A stretch of 64,000 nt of DNA from Micromonospora_I sp040659735 (GCF_040659735.1 NZ_JBFANZ010000024.1:1-64000); one strand, 5' to 3'; positions 45,736 through 54,506 are shown, counted from the first letter of the stretch. The notes: generated by a model from the sequence alone, not told the origin. A program made the numbers and translations.

Positions 45736-46326
45736 ATGAGTCAACCCACCAGCAGCCGCTGGCGCACGCTGGACATCGTCATCGCCTCGATCCTCGCCGT
45801 CGCCTTCGGCGTGGTCTTCTGGGCCTGGGGCTTCGTCTGGTCCGCCACCGAGGCGGCGTTCACGTTCTTCCCGCCGGCGCAGGCCGTCATCTACGGCGTC
45901 TGGCTGCTGCCGGCCGTGCTGGGCGGGCTGGTGATCCGCAAGCCGGGCGCGGCGGTCTACTGCGAGCTGCTCGCCGCACTCATCTCCGCGCTACTCGGCA
46001 GCCAGTGGGGCACCGTGGTGATCATGCAGGGCCTGGCTCAGGGCCTCGGCGCCGAACTGGCGTTCCTCGCCGTCGGCTACCGCTCGTTCCGGCTGCCGGT
46101 CGCCACCCTGGCCGGCGCCCTCGCCGGCCTCGCCGCCGCCATGTTCGACCAGGTCCGGTACTACTACGCCTACGACTTCGCGACCGTGCGGCTCCCGTAC
46201 CTCGTGATCACCGTGATCAGCGCCGCGCTGATCGCCGGCATGGGCGGGTGGGCACTGACCCGGGCGCTGGCCCAGACCGGCGTCCTGGACCGCTTCCCCG
46301 CCGGCCGCGACCGCGCCGCCGTCTGA
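45736..46326 (+). CDS. ykoE: ECF transporter S component for thiamine precursor (YkoE)
   Basis: 196 residues, five or six membrane helices; family stretches FVWSATEAAFTFFPPAQAV, YGVWLLPAVLGGLVIRKPGA and AMFDQVRYYYAYDF. YkoE is the substrate-specific component that takes up hydroxymethylpyrimidine or thiamine. ATG at 45736 with GGGAG upstream. It is under the TPP riboswitch and heads ykoE-ykoD-ykoC. Confidence 0.9.
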   Translation: MSQPTSSRWRTLDIVIASILAVAFGVVFWAWGFVWSATEAAFTFFPPAQAVIYGVWLLPAVLGGLVIRKPGAAVYCELLAALISALLGSQWGTVVIMQGLAQGLGAELAFLAVGYRSFRLPVATLAGALAGLAAAMFDQVRYYYAYDFATVRLPYLVITVISAALIAGMGGWALTRALAQTGVLDRFPAGRDRAAV

Positions 46327-46347
46327 CCCCCACCTCCACATGCACAC

Positions 46348-46407
46348 GTCGATCATGAAGTTGTCGCCCGGGAACCGGCCCGCACGGGCGACAACTTCAT
46401 GATCGAC
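46348..46407. repeat. palindromic intergenic repeat, copy 3 (variant arm)
   Basis: Perfect 23-base arms (46348-46370 with 46385-46407) with a 14-base loop. The outer half GTCGATCATGAAG differs from the other copies after GTCGATCA. It lies 21 bases after the ykoE stop, before ykoD in the same operon, so it may be an internal mRNA hairpin rather than a complete terminator. Confidence 0.85.
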
Positions 46408-46444
46408 GGGGATGGGACCGGGCGCGCGAGGGAAGGGAGCCGGC

Positions 46445-47869
46445 GTGGGCGCGGTTGAGCTGCGCGGATTCGGGTGGCGGCACGCCGGTCGCAAGGCCTG
46501 GGCCGTACGCGGCGCCGACCTGCGCATCGAGCACGGCGAACGCGTCCTGCTGCTCGGCCCCTCCGGAGCCGGCAAGAGCACCCTGCTCGCCGCGCTCGCC
46601 GGGCTGCTCCCCGAGGACTCCGGGGAACAGGAGGGCCTCGTCGAGATCGACGGGCTGGACCCGCGCAAGGCGCGCGAACGGGTCGGCATCGTCTTCCAGG
46701 ACCCGGAGACGCAGCTGGTGATGGCCCGCTCCGGCGACGACGTCGCGTTCGGGCTGGAGAACCGGGGCGTCCCGGCGGACGAGATCTGGCCACGGGTCGA
46801 CGAGGCGCTGCGCCGGGTCGGTTTCCCGTACGGCCGCGACCGCCCGACCGCCGCGCTCTCGGGCGGCGAACAGCAACGCCTCGCACTGGCCGGGGCCCTC
46901 GCACTCCGGCCGGACCTCCTGCTGCTCGACGAACCGACCGCCAACCTCGACCCCGTGGGCGCGATCCTGGTCCGCGAGGCGATCGCGACCGCGCTCCGCC
47001 CCGACACCACCCTGATCCTCGTCGAGCACCGGGTCGCCGAGGCGCTCCCGCTGGTCGACCGGGTGGTGGTCCTCGCGCCGGGCGGCGGGATCAGCGCCGA
47101 CGGCACGCCGGACGCGGTCTTCGACCGGCACGGCGAGACGCTGGCCGCCGCCGGCGTCTGGGTGCCCGGCCGACCCGTGACGCCACGGCCGGCGCGCACC
47201 GCCCCGGGCGATCCGCTGCTCGCCGCCGAGGGGCTCGGGCTGCCGCCCCGGTTGGCGCCGACAGACCTGACCGTACGGGCCAACGAGGCGCTCGCCGTCC
47301 TCGGCCCGAACGGCGCCGGCAAGTCGACGCTGGCGCTCCTGCTCGGCGGGCTGCTCAAGCCGGGCGCCGGAGGGGTCAGCGCCTCGACCACCCTGGCCGG
47401 ACGGGACGCGGCCACTCCCCCGCACCGCTGGCGGGCGCCCGCGCTGACCCGCCGGATCGGCTCGGTCTTCCAGGATCCCGAGCACCAGTTCGTCACCAGC
47501 ACCGTCTTCGACGAGCTGGCACTCGGTCCCCGCCGCACCGGGCGATCGGAGACGGAGACCAGATCCATCGTGGACGAGCTGCTGGGGCGGCTACGACTGG
47601 ACCGGCTCGCCGGCGCCAACCCGTACACCCTCTCCGGTGGCGAGGCGCGGCGGCTGAGCGTCGCCACGGCGCTTGCCACCGCCCCCCGGCTGCTCGTGCT
47701 GGACGAGCCGACCTTCGGTCAGGACCGGCGGACCTGGATCGAGCTGGTCGAGCTGCTCGCCGCGCTGCGCGACGCCGGTCACGGCATCGTCACGGTCACC
47801 CACGACGCGGACTTCGTCGCCGCGCTGGCCGACCGGACCGTGACCCTGGACCGGAGCGTGACGCGGTGA
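46445..47869 (+). CDS. ykoD: ECF transporter ATPase, fused double ATP-binding protein (YkoD)
   Basis: 474 residues with two full ABC domains: GPSGAGKST with LSGGEQQRL (first half) and GPNGAGKST with LSGGEARRL (second half), joined by a linker near 240. Fused EcfA-EcfA' ATPases are common in thiamine ECF systems. GTG at 46445 with GGGAG upstream. It powers YkoE/YkoC. Confidence 0.9.
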   Translation: MGAVELRGFGWRHAGRKAWAVRGADLRIEHGERVLLLGPSGAGKSTLLAALAGLLPEDSGEQEGLVEIDGLDPRKARERVGIVFQDPETQLVMARSGDDVAFGLENRGVPADEIWPRVDEALRRVGFPYGRDRPTAALSGGEQQRLALAGALALRPDLLLLDEPTANLDPVGAILVREAIATALRPDTTLILVEHRVAEALPLVDRVVVLAPGGGISADGTPDAVFDRHGETLAAAGVWVPGRPVTPRPARTAPGDPLLAAEGLGLPPRLAPTDLTVRANEALAVLGPNGAGKSTLALLLGGLLKPGAGGVSASTTLAGRDAATPPHRWRAPALTRRIGSVFQDPEHQFVTSTVFDELALGPRRTGRSETETRSIVDELLGRLRLDRLAGANPYTLSGGEARRLSVATALATAPRLLVLDEPTFGQDRRTWIELVELLAALRDAGHGIVTVTHDADFVAALADRTVTLDRSVTR

Positions 47870-48675
47870 CGGAGCTGCCGCGCGGGGCCCCCGTCGCCGA
47901 CAACAATGCCCCGCTGGCCCGGCGCAATCCGGTTGCCAAGCTCGCCGCCGCGCTGCTCTTCTCGCTGACGCTGATCGCCACCATCGATCCGGTCGCGCCC
48001 GCCGTGGCGATCGCCATCGAGCTGGCCGTGCTGCCGCTCTTCGGCGTCCGGTACCGGACGCTCGCCCGCCGGGCCTGGCCGCTGCTGGCATCCGCCCTCG
48101 GGATCGTGGTCACCCTGGTGCTCTTCGCCGCCGAGCGGACCGGCACCGTCCTGCTCACCGTGGGGCCGGTCGCGGTGACCACCGGCGTGCTGGCCGACGC
48201 CCTGGGGCTGGCGCTGCGGGTGATCGCGGTGGCGCTGCCGGGCGTGATGGTCTTCGCGACCACCGACCCGACCGACCTGGCCGACGCACTGATCCAGAAC
48301 GCCAAGGCGTCGCCGCGCTTCGCGATCGGCGCGCTCGCCGCGTTCCGGCTGCTGCCGCTCCTGTCGGTCGAGTGGCAGATGCTCTCGATGGCGCGGCGGG
48401 CCCGCGGCGTGGACGCGGGGCGGAACCCGCTGGCCCGGCTGCGAATCTTCGCCTCCACCGCGTTCGCGCTGCTGGTCGGGGCGATCCGGCGCGGCACCCG
48501 GCTCGCCACCGCGATGGATGCCCGCGGCTTCGACGCCGGCACCCCGCGTACGCTCGCCCGCCAGCAGCGCTTCACCGCCGCCGACGCGGCGTTGGTCGCC
48601 GGGGCCGTCGCGCTGGCGGCGCTCGCGTTGACGGTGAGCATCGTGCTCGGCACGTTCCGACCGCTGATCAGCTGA
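47866..48675 (+). CDS. ykoC: ECF transporter T component (YkoC)
   Basis: 269 residues, membrane protein with five or so segments. The two coupling motifs with ARG (MARRARGVDAGRN and AMDARGFDAG) are typical of EcfT. GTG at 47866 overlaps the ykoD stop by 4 bp. It couples the ATPases to the substrate component YkoE. Confidence 0.9.
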   Translation: MTELPRGAPVADNNAPLARRNPVAKLAAALLFSLTLIATIDPVAPAVAIAIELAVLPLFGVRYRTLARRAWPLLASALGIVVTLVLFAAERTGTVLLTVGPVAVTTGVLADALGLALRVIAVALPGVMVFATTDPTDLADALIQNAKASPRFAIGALAAFRLLPLLSVEWQMLSMARRARGVDAGRNPLARLRIFASTAFALLVGAIRRGTRLATAMDARGFDAGTPRTLARQQRFTAADAALVAGAVALAALALTVSIVLGTFRPLIS

Positions 48676-48794
48676 TCTCCGCCACCCGTAGCGGCAGCCG
48701 CATGTTCGCACAGGGGCTGTGAGCAGGTCACCTCCCGTTCTTGATGTTGCGCCACATTGAAGGCACCTGAACTCCCGCCATCATGGAGCGACCC

Positions 48795-50504
48795 ATGGGC
48801 CACGGCCACCATCACCACCATGATCACGACCACGCCACCGGCGCTGACGTACCCCCCGCTCTTGATCTGTCCGTGCCCGACGGTGAACTGGCGCCGTCGG
48901 ACCTCTCCCGCCGCGGCTTCCTGCGCAACGCCGGCCTCCTCGGCGCCGGCGCGGCCGCCACCGTGCTCGCCGCACCGCACGCCGCCCACGCCCAGCAGGC
49001 CGACCACCAGCAAGGGCCGGGCGGCGACCGGGAGCGCACCGGCGGTTTCCAGTGGCTTGCCGGCGACCACCACATCCACACGCAGTACAGCCCGGACGGC
49101 ATGTACCGGGTGCTCGACCAGGCGCAGCACGCCCGGGCGTACGGCCTGGACTGGATGGTCGTCACCGACCACGGCACCGACGCGCACGCGAAGATCGGCG
49201 TGGAGAAGGTGAACCCCGACATCCGGGCGGCCCGCTCCGAACTGCGCGACCTGCTGGTCTTCCAGGGACTGGAGTGGAACATCCCGGCCGCCGAGCACGG
49301 CACCGTCTTCGTCCACCCCGGGCAGCACGAGGTGGCCGTCCTCAAGGAGTTCGAGAACGCCTACGACGGTACGGTCAGGAAGGCGAGCGATCCCGGCGCC
49401 ACCAACGAGGCGCTCGCCATCGCCGGCATCAAGTTCCTCGGCGAGGCCGTCCGCAAGCGGCGCGTCGACGGCGCGCTCTTCCTCGCCAACCACCCGTCGC
49501 GACGCGGCGTCGACTCCCCTCACGAGATCCGGGCCTGGCGCGACGCCGACCCGAGCGTCGCGGTCGGCATGGAGGGCGCACCCGGCCACCAGGCCGCCGG
49601 CATCACCAAGCCGCACGGCGCCGGCGGTGGCCGCGGCTACTACGAGGGGAGCCCGTCCGCCGCGTCCTTCCCCGGCTACCCGCTGGAGAGCTACCGCACC
49701 TGGGGCGGCTTCGACTGGATGACCTCCACGGTCGGCGGCCTCTGGGACAGCCTGCTCGCGGAGGGGCGCGCCTGGTGGGTGACGGCCAACTCCGACTCGC
49801 ACACCATCTACCTCGACTCCGCCACCCGCGGGCCGGGCAGCGACTTCAACGCGAACGGGAGGTACAACGACCCCGTACACGGCGGCCAGGTCCTCACCAC
49901 GGCCGGTGACTTCTGGCCGGGCTACTACAGCCGTACCCACGTCGGCGCCACATCGTTCGCATACCGCGCCGTGATGGACGGGCTCCGCGCGGGGCGGGTC
50001 TGGGTCGACCACGGCGGCCTGATCAGGGGCCTCGACGTCCGAACCCGGGTCGCGGGCGACCGGCGCGCGAACTCCGGCACGCCGCTCGGCGGTGTCATGC
50101 GGGTCCGCCGCGGCCAGTCCGTCGAGCTCACCATCGACGTCGACCTCGCCACCACCCCCAACTGGGCGCAGTTCGTGCCGGTGCTCGCCCGCGTCGACGT
50201 GATCGCGGGCGCAGTGAGCGGGCCGGTCTCCGACCCGGACAGCTTCACCGCCCCGAACACGAAGGTGGTCAAGTCCTTCGAGGTCGCGCGCGGCTCGTCG
50301 AAGGTCTCGTTCAGCTACTCGTTCGGCAAGGTCGACAAGCCCTTCTACGTCCGCGTCCGCGGCACCGACGGCAACCGCACTACCGCAGGCCTGCTGGGCG
50401 CGGGCGTCGACCCGGTCGGCCCGGCGATGGACGTGGTCGGCGACGCCGACCCGTGGAAGGACCTCTGGTTCTACGCGAACCCGATCTGGATCCTGCCGGT
50501 CTGA
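48795..50504 (+). CDS. Tat-exported CehA/McbA-type PHP metallohydrolase with His-rich N-terminus
   Basis: 569 residues. The first 15 residues (GHGHHHHHDHDH) are an unusual His/Asp cluster. A twin-arginine signal (SRRGFLRNAG) follows at about 38-47, then a PHP domain with GDHHIHTQYSPDG, VVTDHGTDAHAK, LANHPSRRG and ANSDSHTIYLDS providing a multi-metal site. The C-terminal 150 residues are a beta-rich accessory domain. I start at the ATG at 48795 because GGAG lies 6 bases upstream; an ATG 4 codons earlier is possible. It likely cleaves a phosphoester or carbamate outside the membrane; substrate unknown. Confidence 0.85.
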   Translation: MGHGHHHHHDHDHATGADVPPALDLSVPDGELAPSDLSRRGFLRNAGLLGAGAAATVLAAPHAAHAQQADHQQGPGGDRERTGGFQWLAGDHHIHTQYSPDGMYRVLDQAQHARAYGLDWMVVTDHGTDAHAKIGVEKVNPDIRAARSELRDLLVFQGLEWNIPAAEHGTVFVHPGQHEVAVLKEFENAYDGTVRKASDPGATNEALAIAGIKFLGEAVRKRRVDGALFLANHPSRRGVDSPHEIRAWRDADPSVAVGMEGAPGHQAAGITKPHGAGGGRGYYEGSPSAASFPGYPLESYRTWGGFDWMTSTVGGLWDSLLAEGRAWWVTANSDSHTIYLDSATRGPGSDFNANGRYNDPVHGGQVLTTAGDFWPGYYSRTHVGATSFAYRAVMDGLRAGRVWVDHGGLIRGLDVRTRVAGDRRANSGTPLGGVMRVRRGQSVELTIDVDLATTPNWAQFVPVLARVDVIAGAVSGPVSDPDSFTAPNTKVVKSFEVARGSSKVSFSYSFGKVDKPFYVRVRGTDGNRTTAGLLGAGVDPVGPAMDVVGDADPWKDLWFYANPIWILPV

Positions 50505-51004
50505 TGTACCTGGGTATCAGTCTCGGTCACGGGACGGACCGGGAGGCCGAGCACTGGCTGCGCGAGAACGTGCGGCCGCTCGGCCTCCCGGGGCTCGTGG
50601 CCTGCACGCATCTTGTCCGCACCCCCCGGCCACACGTGGCGATCAGCCTGTCGGTCTCCTCCCCGGTGCCGCTTCCGCCGGGCCTGCCGGAGTTGCGGGA
50701 GGGGACGGCGCTCGCCGTCCACGAACACCGGGCCCGCCGCTCCGGCCGCGCGGTGCTCTATCCCGGGATCGAACACCTGGTCGGCACGGTGCGTGTCGAC
50801 GAACTGCTCGAACGGACCGCAATCGACCAGGTGGTCCTGCTCGGCGGGGCCCGCGCGGCGCCGGAGACGGCGATCGAGACCGGCGATTTCGTCCGCCCAC
50901 AGTGGAGGAACGGCGAGCTGACGCTGATCGCGACGCCGTTGCGCCCGGGCCGCATCGCGCCGTTCGAGATGCCGAATCCCACCCCCTGCTGCGCCGGCCA
51001 CTAA
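50504..51004 (+). CDS. hypothetical protein with CC-x-x-H tail
   Basis: 166 residues. Cytoplasmic, no signal. The N-terminus has MYLGISLGHGTDREAEHWL, and the last residues PNPTPCCAGH give a Cys-Cys-x-x-His tail that could bind metal. ATG overlaps the stop of the PHP gene by one base (TGATG), so the two are translated together. I recognise no family. Confidence 0.75.
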   Translation: MYLGISLGHGTDREAEHWLRENVRPLGLPGLVACTHLVRTPRPHVAISLSVSSPVPLPPGLPELREGTALAVHEHRARRSGRAVLYPGIEHLVGTVRVDELLERTAIDQVVLLGGARAAPETAIETGDFVRPQWRNGELTLIATPLRPGRIAPFEMPNPTPCCAGH

Positions 51005-51053
51005 CCCCCCCTGCCCCGCCCCGCCCCGCCTGCCCCGTCCGCCCCGTCCGCCT

Positions 51054-51137
51054 CGTCGATCAAGGGCGTATGCGCACGGTTTGATCTCCAATCATGTGAA
51101 TACGTCCTTGATCGACGCGCAACTCCTTGATCGACGG
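51054..51137. repeat. palindromic intergenic repeat, copy 4 (with half-site tail)
   Basis: 25-base arms (51054-51078 and 51093-51117), paired with a few mismatches, around TTTGATCTCCAATC, which is almost identical to the centre of copy 1. A third half-site (TCCTTGATCGACGG, 51124-51137) follows after six bases. Same design as copies 1 and 5. Confidence 0.9.
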
Positions 51138-51143
51138 ACGAGG

Positions 51144-51187
51144 TCGGGTACGTCTGTGGTCGCTCCAGCGACTACGGACGTACCCGA
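51144..51187. terminator. second hairpin in the same gap
   Basis: 11-bp perfect outer arms (51144-51154 with 51177-51187) and a near-perfect inner stem of about 9 bp, loop TCCA. It lies 24 bases past the stop of the minus-strand small gene (51212), which it likely terminates. Confidence 0.65.
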
Positions 51188-51211
51188 AACCCCTGGTCGG
51201 GGCGCGGTCCG

Positions 51212-51475
51212 TCAGCTGCGACGGAACGCGTAGCGACGCGCCTGCGGCGCCCCCTGTGCACGCCGGCCGCTCCCGCCCCGATCGGTGCCACGCCATCCCG
51301 GCGCGGCCTTCGGTGGGGCCTGCCACGCGTCGGTCACGCCGCCGCCGTCAGCGACGGCGGGCAGCCGCACCGGCTTGCCCGGTGTCAGTCCCTCGATCTC
51401 GTCCTTGCCGGGGTGGACCGCGAACCCCGCGTCCACGTTCCGGCGGGCGCTTTCGCTGTGCCGCTTGGCAGCCAT
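51212..51475 (-). CDS. small basic hypothetical protein
   Basis: 87 residues, Arg/Lys-rich C-terminus. Begins MAAKRHSESARRNVDAGFAV. ATG at 51473-51475 has AAGGAGG 6 bases upstream, a strong site that supports translation. Low complexity and Pro/Gly-rich; possibly a nucleic-acid-associated protein, but I cannot assign a family. Confidence 0.65.
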   Translation of the reverse strand: MAAKRHSESARRNVDAGFAVHPGKDEIEGLTPGKPVRLPAVADGGGVTDAWQAPPKAAPGWRGTDRGGSGRRAQGAPQARRYAFRRS

Positions 51476-51731
51476 ACGGTGCCTCCTTGTCCTGGAAATG
51501 CCGCGCTCTCGCAGGCGGTCGCGCTGGAAAGGGGGATGCCGGACGTCCAGCCACCGAACGGTGGTGCCAGGAACGGCAGGAAGAAGAGACGCCCGGCGTG
51601 CTCACGGCCCGCGCGCACAGCGCAGCGGGTCGGCACGGTCTACGGAATGGGCGTCAGTAACGCATGCGCACGACGGTAGCGGAGAACGCCAGCGACCACA
51701 TCCGGTTTTCGCCGAGTGCAAGGATCGGGTC
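51476..51731. other. intergenic region
   Basis: 256 bases between the divergent small gene and the MTH1187-type gene. I see no gene, palindrome or clear promoter in it. Confidence 0.4.
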
Positions 51732-52028
51732 ATGCTGATCGCTTTCTCCATCACCCCGCTCGGGGTGGGCGAGTCCGTCGGTGACCTGGTCGCCGAGGCC
51801 GTCCGGGTCGTCCGCGAGTCCGGGCTGCCCAACCAGACCGATGCCATGTTCACCCTCGTCGAGGGCGAGTGGGACGAGGTGATGGCGGTGGTCAAACGGG
51901 CGGTCGACGTCGTGGCCGCGCACGCGCCGCGGGTCAGCGTGGTACTGAAGGCCGACATCCGGCCGGGTGTCACCGACGGTCTGACCAGCAAAGTCGTGGA
52001 CCTCGAGGCACGATTGGCCGACGCGTGA
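51732..52028 (+). CDS. MTH1187-type thiamine-binding protein (YkoF-like fold)
   Basis: 98 residues with the ferredoxin-like MTH1187/YqgV fold: AFSITPLGVGESVGDLVAEA, VEGEWDEVMAVVKRAVDVV and SVVLKADIRPGVTD. Members bind thiamine or its precursors. ATG at 51732. It lies 3 kb from ykoEDC; in Bacillus the related YkoF domain is part of that operon, so a related role is plausible. It is coupled to the HAD gene by a 4-bp overlap. Confidence 0.85.
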   Translation: MLIAFSITPLGVGESVGDLVAEAVRVVRESGLPNQTDAMFTLVEGEWDEVMAVVKRAVDVVAAHAPRVSVVLKADIRPGVTDGLTSKVVDLEARLADA

Positions 52029-52735
52029 ACACCCCGGCCCGGCGGCTGTTGATGTGGGACATCGACTGGACGCTGGTCCACACCGGCGGCGTCGCCAAAC
52101 TGGCGTACGCCGAGGCGTTCACCAAGGTCACCGGCGTCGCCTGGCGGCAGATGCCGTATCCGGGCGGGCGCACCGACCGGGACATCGCGGCGGAGGCGTT
52201 CGCCCTGCACGGCATCGCCGACTGCACGCCGCACCTGGAGACGTTCTTCCAGGTCTACGCCGACGAGTTCCACGCCCGCCGGCACCTGCTCCGCGACGTG
52301 GGCCGGGTGCTGCCCGGCGTGCCGCAGGTGCTCACCGCGCTCGCCGCACGCCCCCACGTCGTACAGACGCTGGTCACCGGCAACATCGCCCCGGTGGCGT
52401 TAGCCAAGCTCACCGCCTTCGACCTGCATGCGGCGGTCGACTTCGAGATCGGCGGGTACGGCCGGGAGGACCTGGTCCGGGCCGACCTGGTGCGGCGCTG
52501 CCGGATGCTGGCCGAGCGAGGGCACGGCCGCTTCGCGGACGCGGAGGTTGTCGTGATCGGTGACACCGTGCACGACGTGGCGGGCGCCCTCGCCAACGGC
52601 GTGACGGCGATCGGGGTGGCGACCGGCGACACGAGCGCGGCTGAGCTGGCGGCGGCGGGGGCGCATCTCGTCTTCGACGATCTGAGCGAGGTCGACGCGG
52701 TGGTGGACGTCCTCGCTGGCGCCGCCGCCCCCTGA
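52025..52735 (+). CDS. HAD-family hydrolase
   Basis: 236 residues. Motif I is MWDIDWTLVHTGG: the nucleophile and acid Asp are kept, but the usual Gly before Thr is Trp. Motif IV is VVVIGDTVHDVAGA. The cap region resembles phosphoglycolate phosphatases. GTG at 52025 overlaps the upstream stop (GTGA). Substrate unknown; an association with thiamine metabolism is only contextual. Confidence 0.87.
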   Translation: MNTPARRLLMWDIDWTLVHTGGVAKLAYAEAFTKVTGVAWRQMPYPGGRTDRDIAAEAFALHGIADCTPHLETFFQVYADEFHARRHLLRDVGRVLPGVPQVLTALAARPHVVQTLVTGNIAPVALAKLTAFDLHAAVDFEIGGYGREDLVRADLVRRCRMLAERGHGRFADAEVVVIGDTVHDVAGALANGVTAIGVATGDTSAAELAAAGAHLVFDDLSEVDAVVDVLAGAAAP

Positions 52736-52762
52736 GCCTCCGCAGGCCGGGTTGCCCTGCGC

Positions 52763-53590
52763 TCAGCCCCCGGCCGGAGGCGGTGGGACCGGGTTCGGGA
52801 TGGCGCCACCGAATCGGCGGTCGCGTTGGGCGTAGAGCTCGCAGGCGTACCAGAGGTGCCGGCGGTCGAAGTCCGGCCAGAGCGTGTCCATGAAGATCAG
52901 TTCCGCGTACGCCGACTGCCAGAGCAGGAAGTTGGAGGTGCGCTGCTCGCCGGAGGGGCGCAGGAAGAGATCGACCTCGGGCACCTCGGGGTGGTAGAGG
53001 TAGCGCGAGATCAGCTTCTCGTTGACCTTGTCCGGGTCCACCTTGCCGGCCGCCACGTCCCGCGCGATCGCGGCGGCCGCGTCGGCGATCTCGGCCTGCC
53101 CGCCATAGTTGACGCAGAACTGCAGGGTCATCGTCGAGTTGCCCCGCGACATCTCCTCCGCGGTCTGGAGTTCGGAGATCACGCTCTTCCAGAGCCGTCC
53201 GGCGCGGCCCGACCAGACCACCCGTACGCCCAGGTCGACGAGCTGGTCCCGGCGACGGCGGATCACGTCGCGGTTGAACCCCATCAGGAAGCGCACCTCG
53301 TCCGGCGAGCGCCGCCAGTTCTCGGTGGAGAAGGCGTACGCGGAGAGGTAGGGGACGCCGAGCTCGATCGCACCCTCGATCGTGTCGAAGAGGGAGAACT
53401 CACCCTGCTCATGCCCCTTCGTTCGGGGCAGGCCGCGCTCCTTGGCCCACCGCCCGTTGCCGTCCATCACCACGGCCACGTGCCGGGGCAGACTGTCGGC
53501 GGGGAGCGCCGGGGGTCGGGCCCCGGACGGGTGCGGGGTGGGTGGCGTGGGCCGACGCGGCGCGCCGCGGCGGCTCATGGACTTGATCAA
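52763..53590 (-). CDS. uppS: (di)trans,polycis polyprenyl diphosphate synthase
   Basis: 275 residues. The catalytic Asp motif MDGNGRWAKERG, the TENW region and RPSGEQRTSNFLLWQ are conserved. It elongates prenyl diphosphates to the lipid carrier used in cell-wall synthesis. It sits next to recO, as in M. tuberculosis Rv2361c-Rv2362c. The start is a TTG at 53588-53590 overlapping the recO stop, with AGGAG about 8 bases upstream; the ATG at 53576 is too far from this site. Confidence 0.93.
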   Translation of the reverse strand: MIKSMSRRGAPRRPTPPTPHPSGARPPALPADSLPRHVAVVMDGNGRWAKERGLPRTKGHEQGEFSLFDTIEGAIELGVPYLSAYAFSTENWRRSPDEVRFLMGFNRDVIRRRRDQLVDLGVRVVWSGRAGRLWKSVISELQTAEEMSRGNSTMTLQFCVNYGGQAEIADAAAAIARDVAAGKVDPDKVNEKLISRYLYHPEVPEVDLFLRPSGEQRTSNFLLWQSAYAELIFMDTLWPDFDRRHLWYACELYAQRDRRFGGAIPNPVPPPPAGG

Positions 53591-54363
53591 GAGCGCTCTC
53601 CTGGGTTCCGGTCGACCAGCGGCAGCGAGCGTAACCCGCGTTCCAAATGCCACTGCAGGTGCGCCGCGACCAGGCCGCTGCACTCCCGGCGCGTGGCCGT
53701 CTCGGCCGCGTCCGCCACCCGCCAGTCACCGGAGGTGAGGGCGGACATCAGGTCGAGGGTGGCGGGCGCCGGGTGGGCGGCGCCGGGCGGTCGACAGTCG
53801 GGGCAGACACAACCTCCGGCCGGTACGGAGAACGCGCGGTGCTGTCCGGGAGTGCCGCACACGGCGCAGGCGGCCAGTGCCGGGGCCCAGCCGGCGAAGG
53901 TCATGCCGCGCAGCAGGTAGGCGTCGAGCACCAGGGTGGTGGCGTGTTCCCCGTCGGCGAGCGCCCGCAGCGCGCCGATGGTGAGCAGGAAGAGCCGCAG
54001 CGACGGCTCGCGTTCGACGGGGGTGAGCCGTTCGGCGGTCTCGGCGATCGCGCTCGCCGCCGTGTACCGCGGGTAGTCGGCGAGAAACCGCTTGCCGTAG
54101 AGGTTGATGCCCTCGACCTGGCTCACCGACTGGAGGGACGTGCCGTGCCCCTCGGGGTCGCCGGCCAGCTGCACGTCGACGTGACCGAAGGGCTCCAACC
54201 GGGCGCCGAACCGCGAGGTGGTGCGCCGTACCCCGCGGGCGACCGCGCGGAGGCGACCGTGCCGGCGGGTCAGCAGCGTGATGATGCGGTCTGATTCGCC
54301 CAGTTTCTGCACGCGCAGAACCACTGCGTCGTCGCGGTAGAGCTGGCGGCGGTATCCGGGCAC
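53587..54363 (-). CDS. recO: DNA repair protein RecO
   Basis: 258 residues. The N-terminal OB fold begins YRDDAVVLRVQKLGESDRI, and the C-terminal region has the zinc ribbon CAVCG ... CVCPDC. RecO mediates RecA loading. GTG at 54361-54363. The stop overlaps the uppS start. Confidence 0.94.
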   Translation of the reverse strand: MPGYRRQLYRDDAVVLRVQKLGESDRIITLLTRRHGRLRAVARGVRRTTSRFGARLEPFGHVDVQLAGDPEGHGTSLQSVSQVEGINLYGKRFLADYPRYTAASAIAETAERLTPVEREPSLRLFLLTIGALRALADGEHATTLVLDAYLLRGMTFAGWAPALAACAVCGTPGQHRAFSVPAGGCVCPDCRPPGAAHPAPATLDLMSALTSGDWRVADAAETATRRECSGLVAAHLQWHLERGLRSLPLVDRNPGERS

Positions 54364-54506
54364 CCCGCCATTCTGCCCCGGCCCGTCCGCCGATGATCCG
54401 CGCCCGGCACATGGGGAACCCCGACCCGGATCTCAGGGTCGTTTCCGGGACAGCTCGTGGGCGTGCCGGATTCCGCCGTCGGTCGGCCGCCCGTAACGTC
54501 CGTCGC

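Larger units (their letters stand above)
51005..51211. other. convergent intergenic region with two palindromes
   Basis: 207 bases with no gene; contains palindromic repeat copy 4 and an unrelated hairpin (51144-51187). A C-rich tract with CCCCGCC and CCCCGTCC repeats lies at 51010-51050. Confidence 0.6.

Noticed and set aside
52732..52766. Weak hairpin between the HAD and uppS genes
   Set aside because: Only two 5-bp segments pair, with bulges; not distinguishable from chance in DNA this GC-rich.
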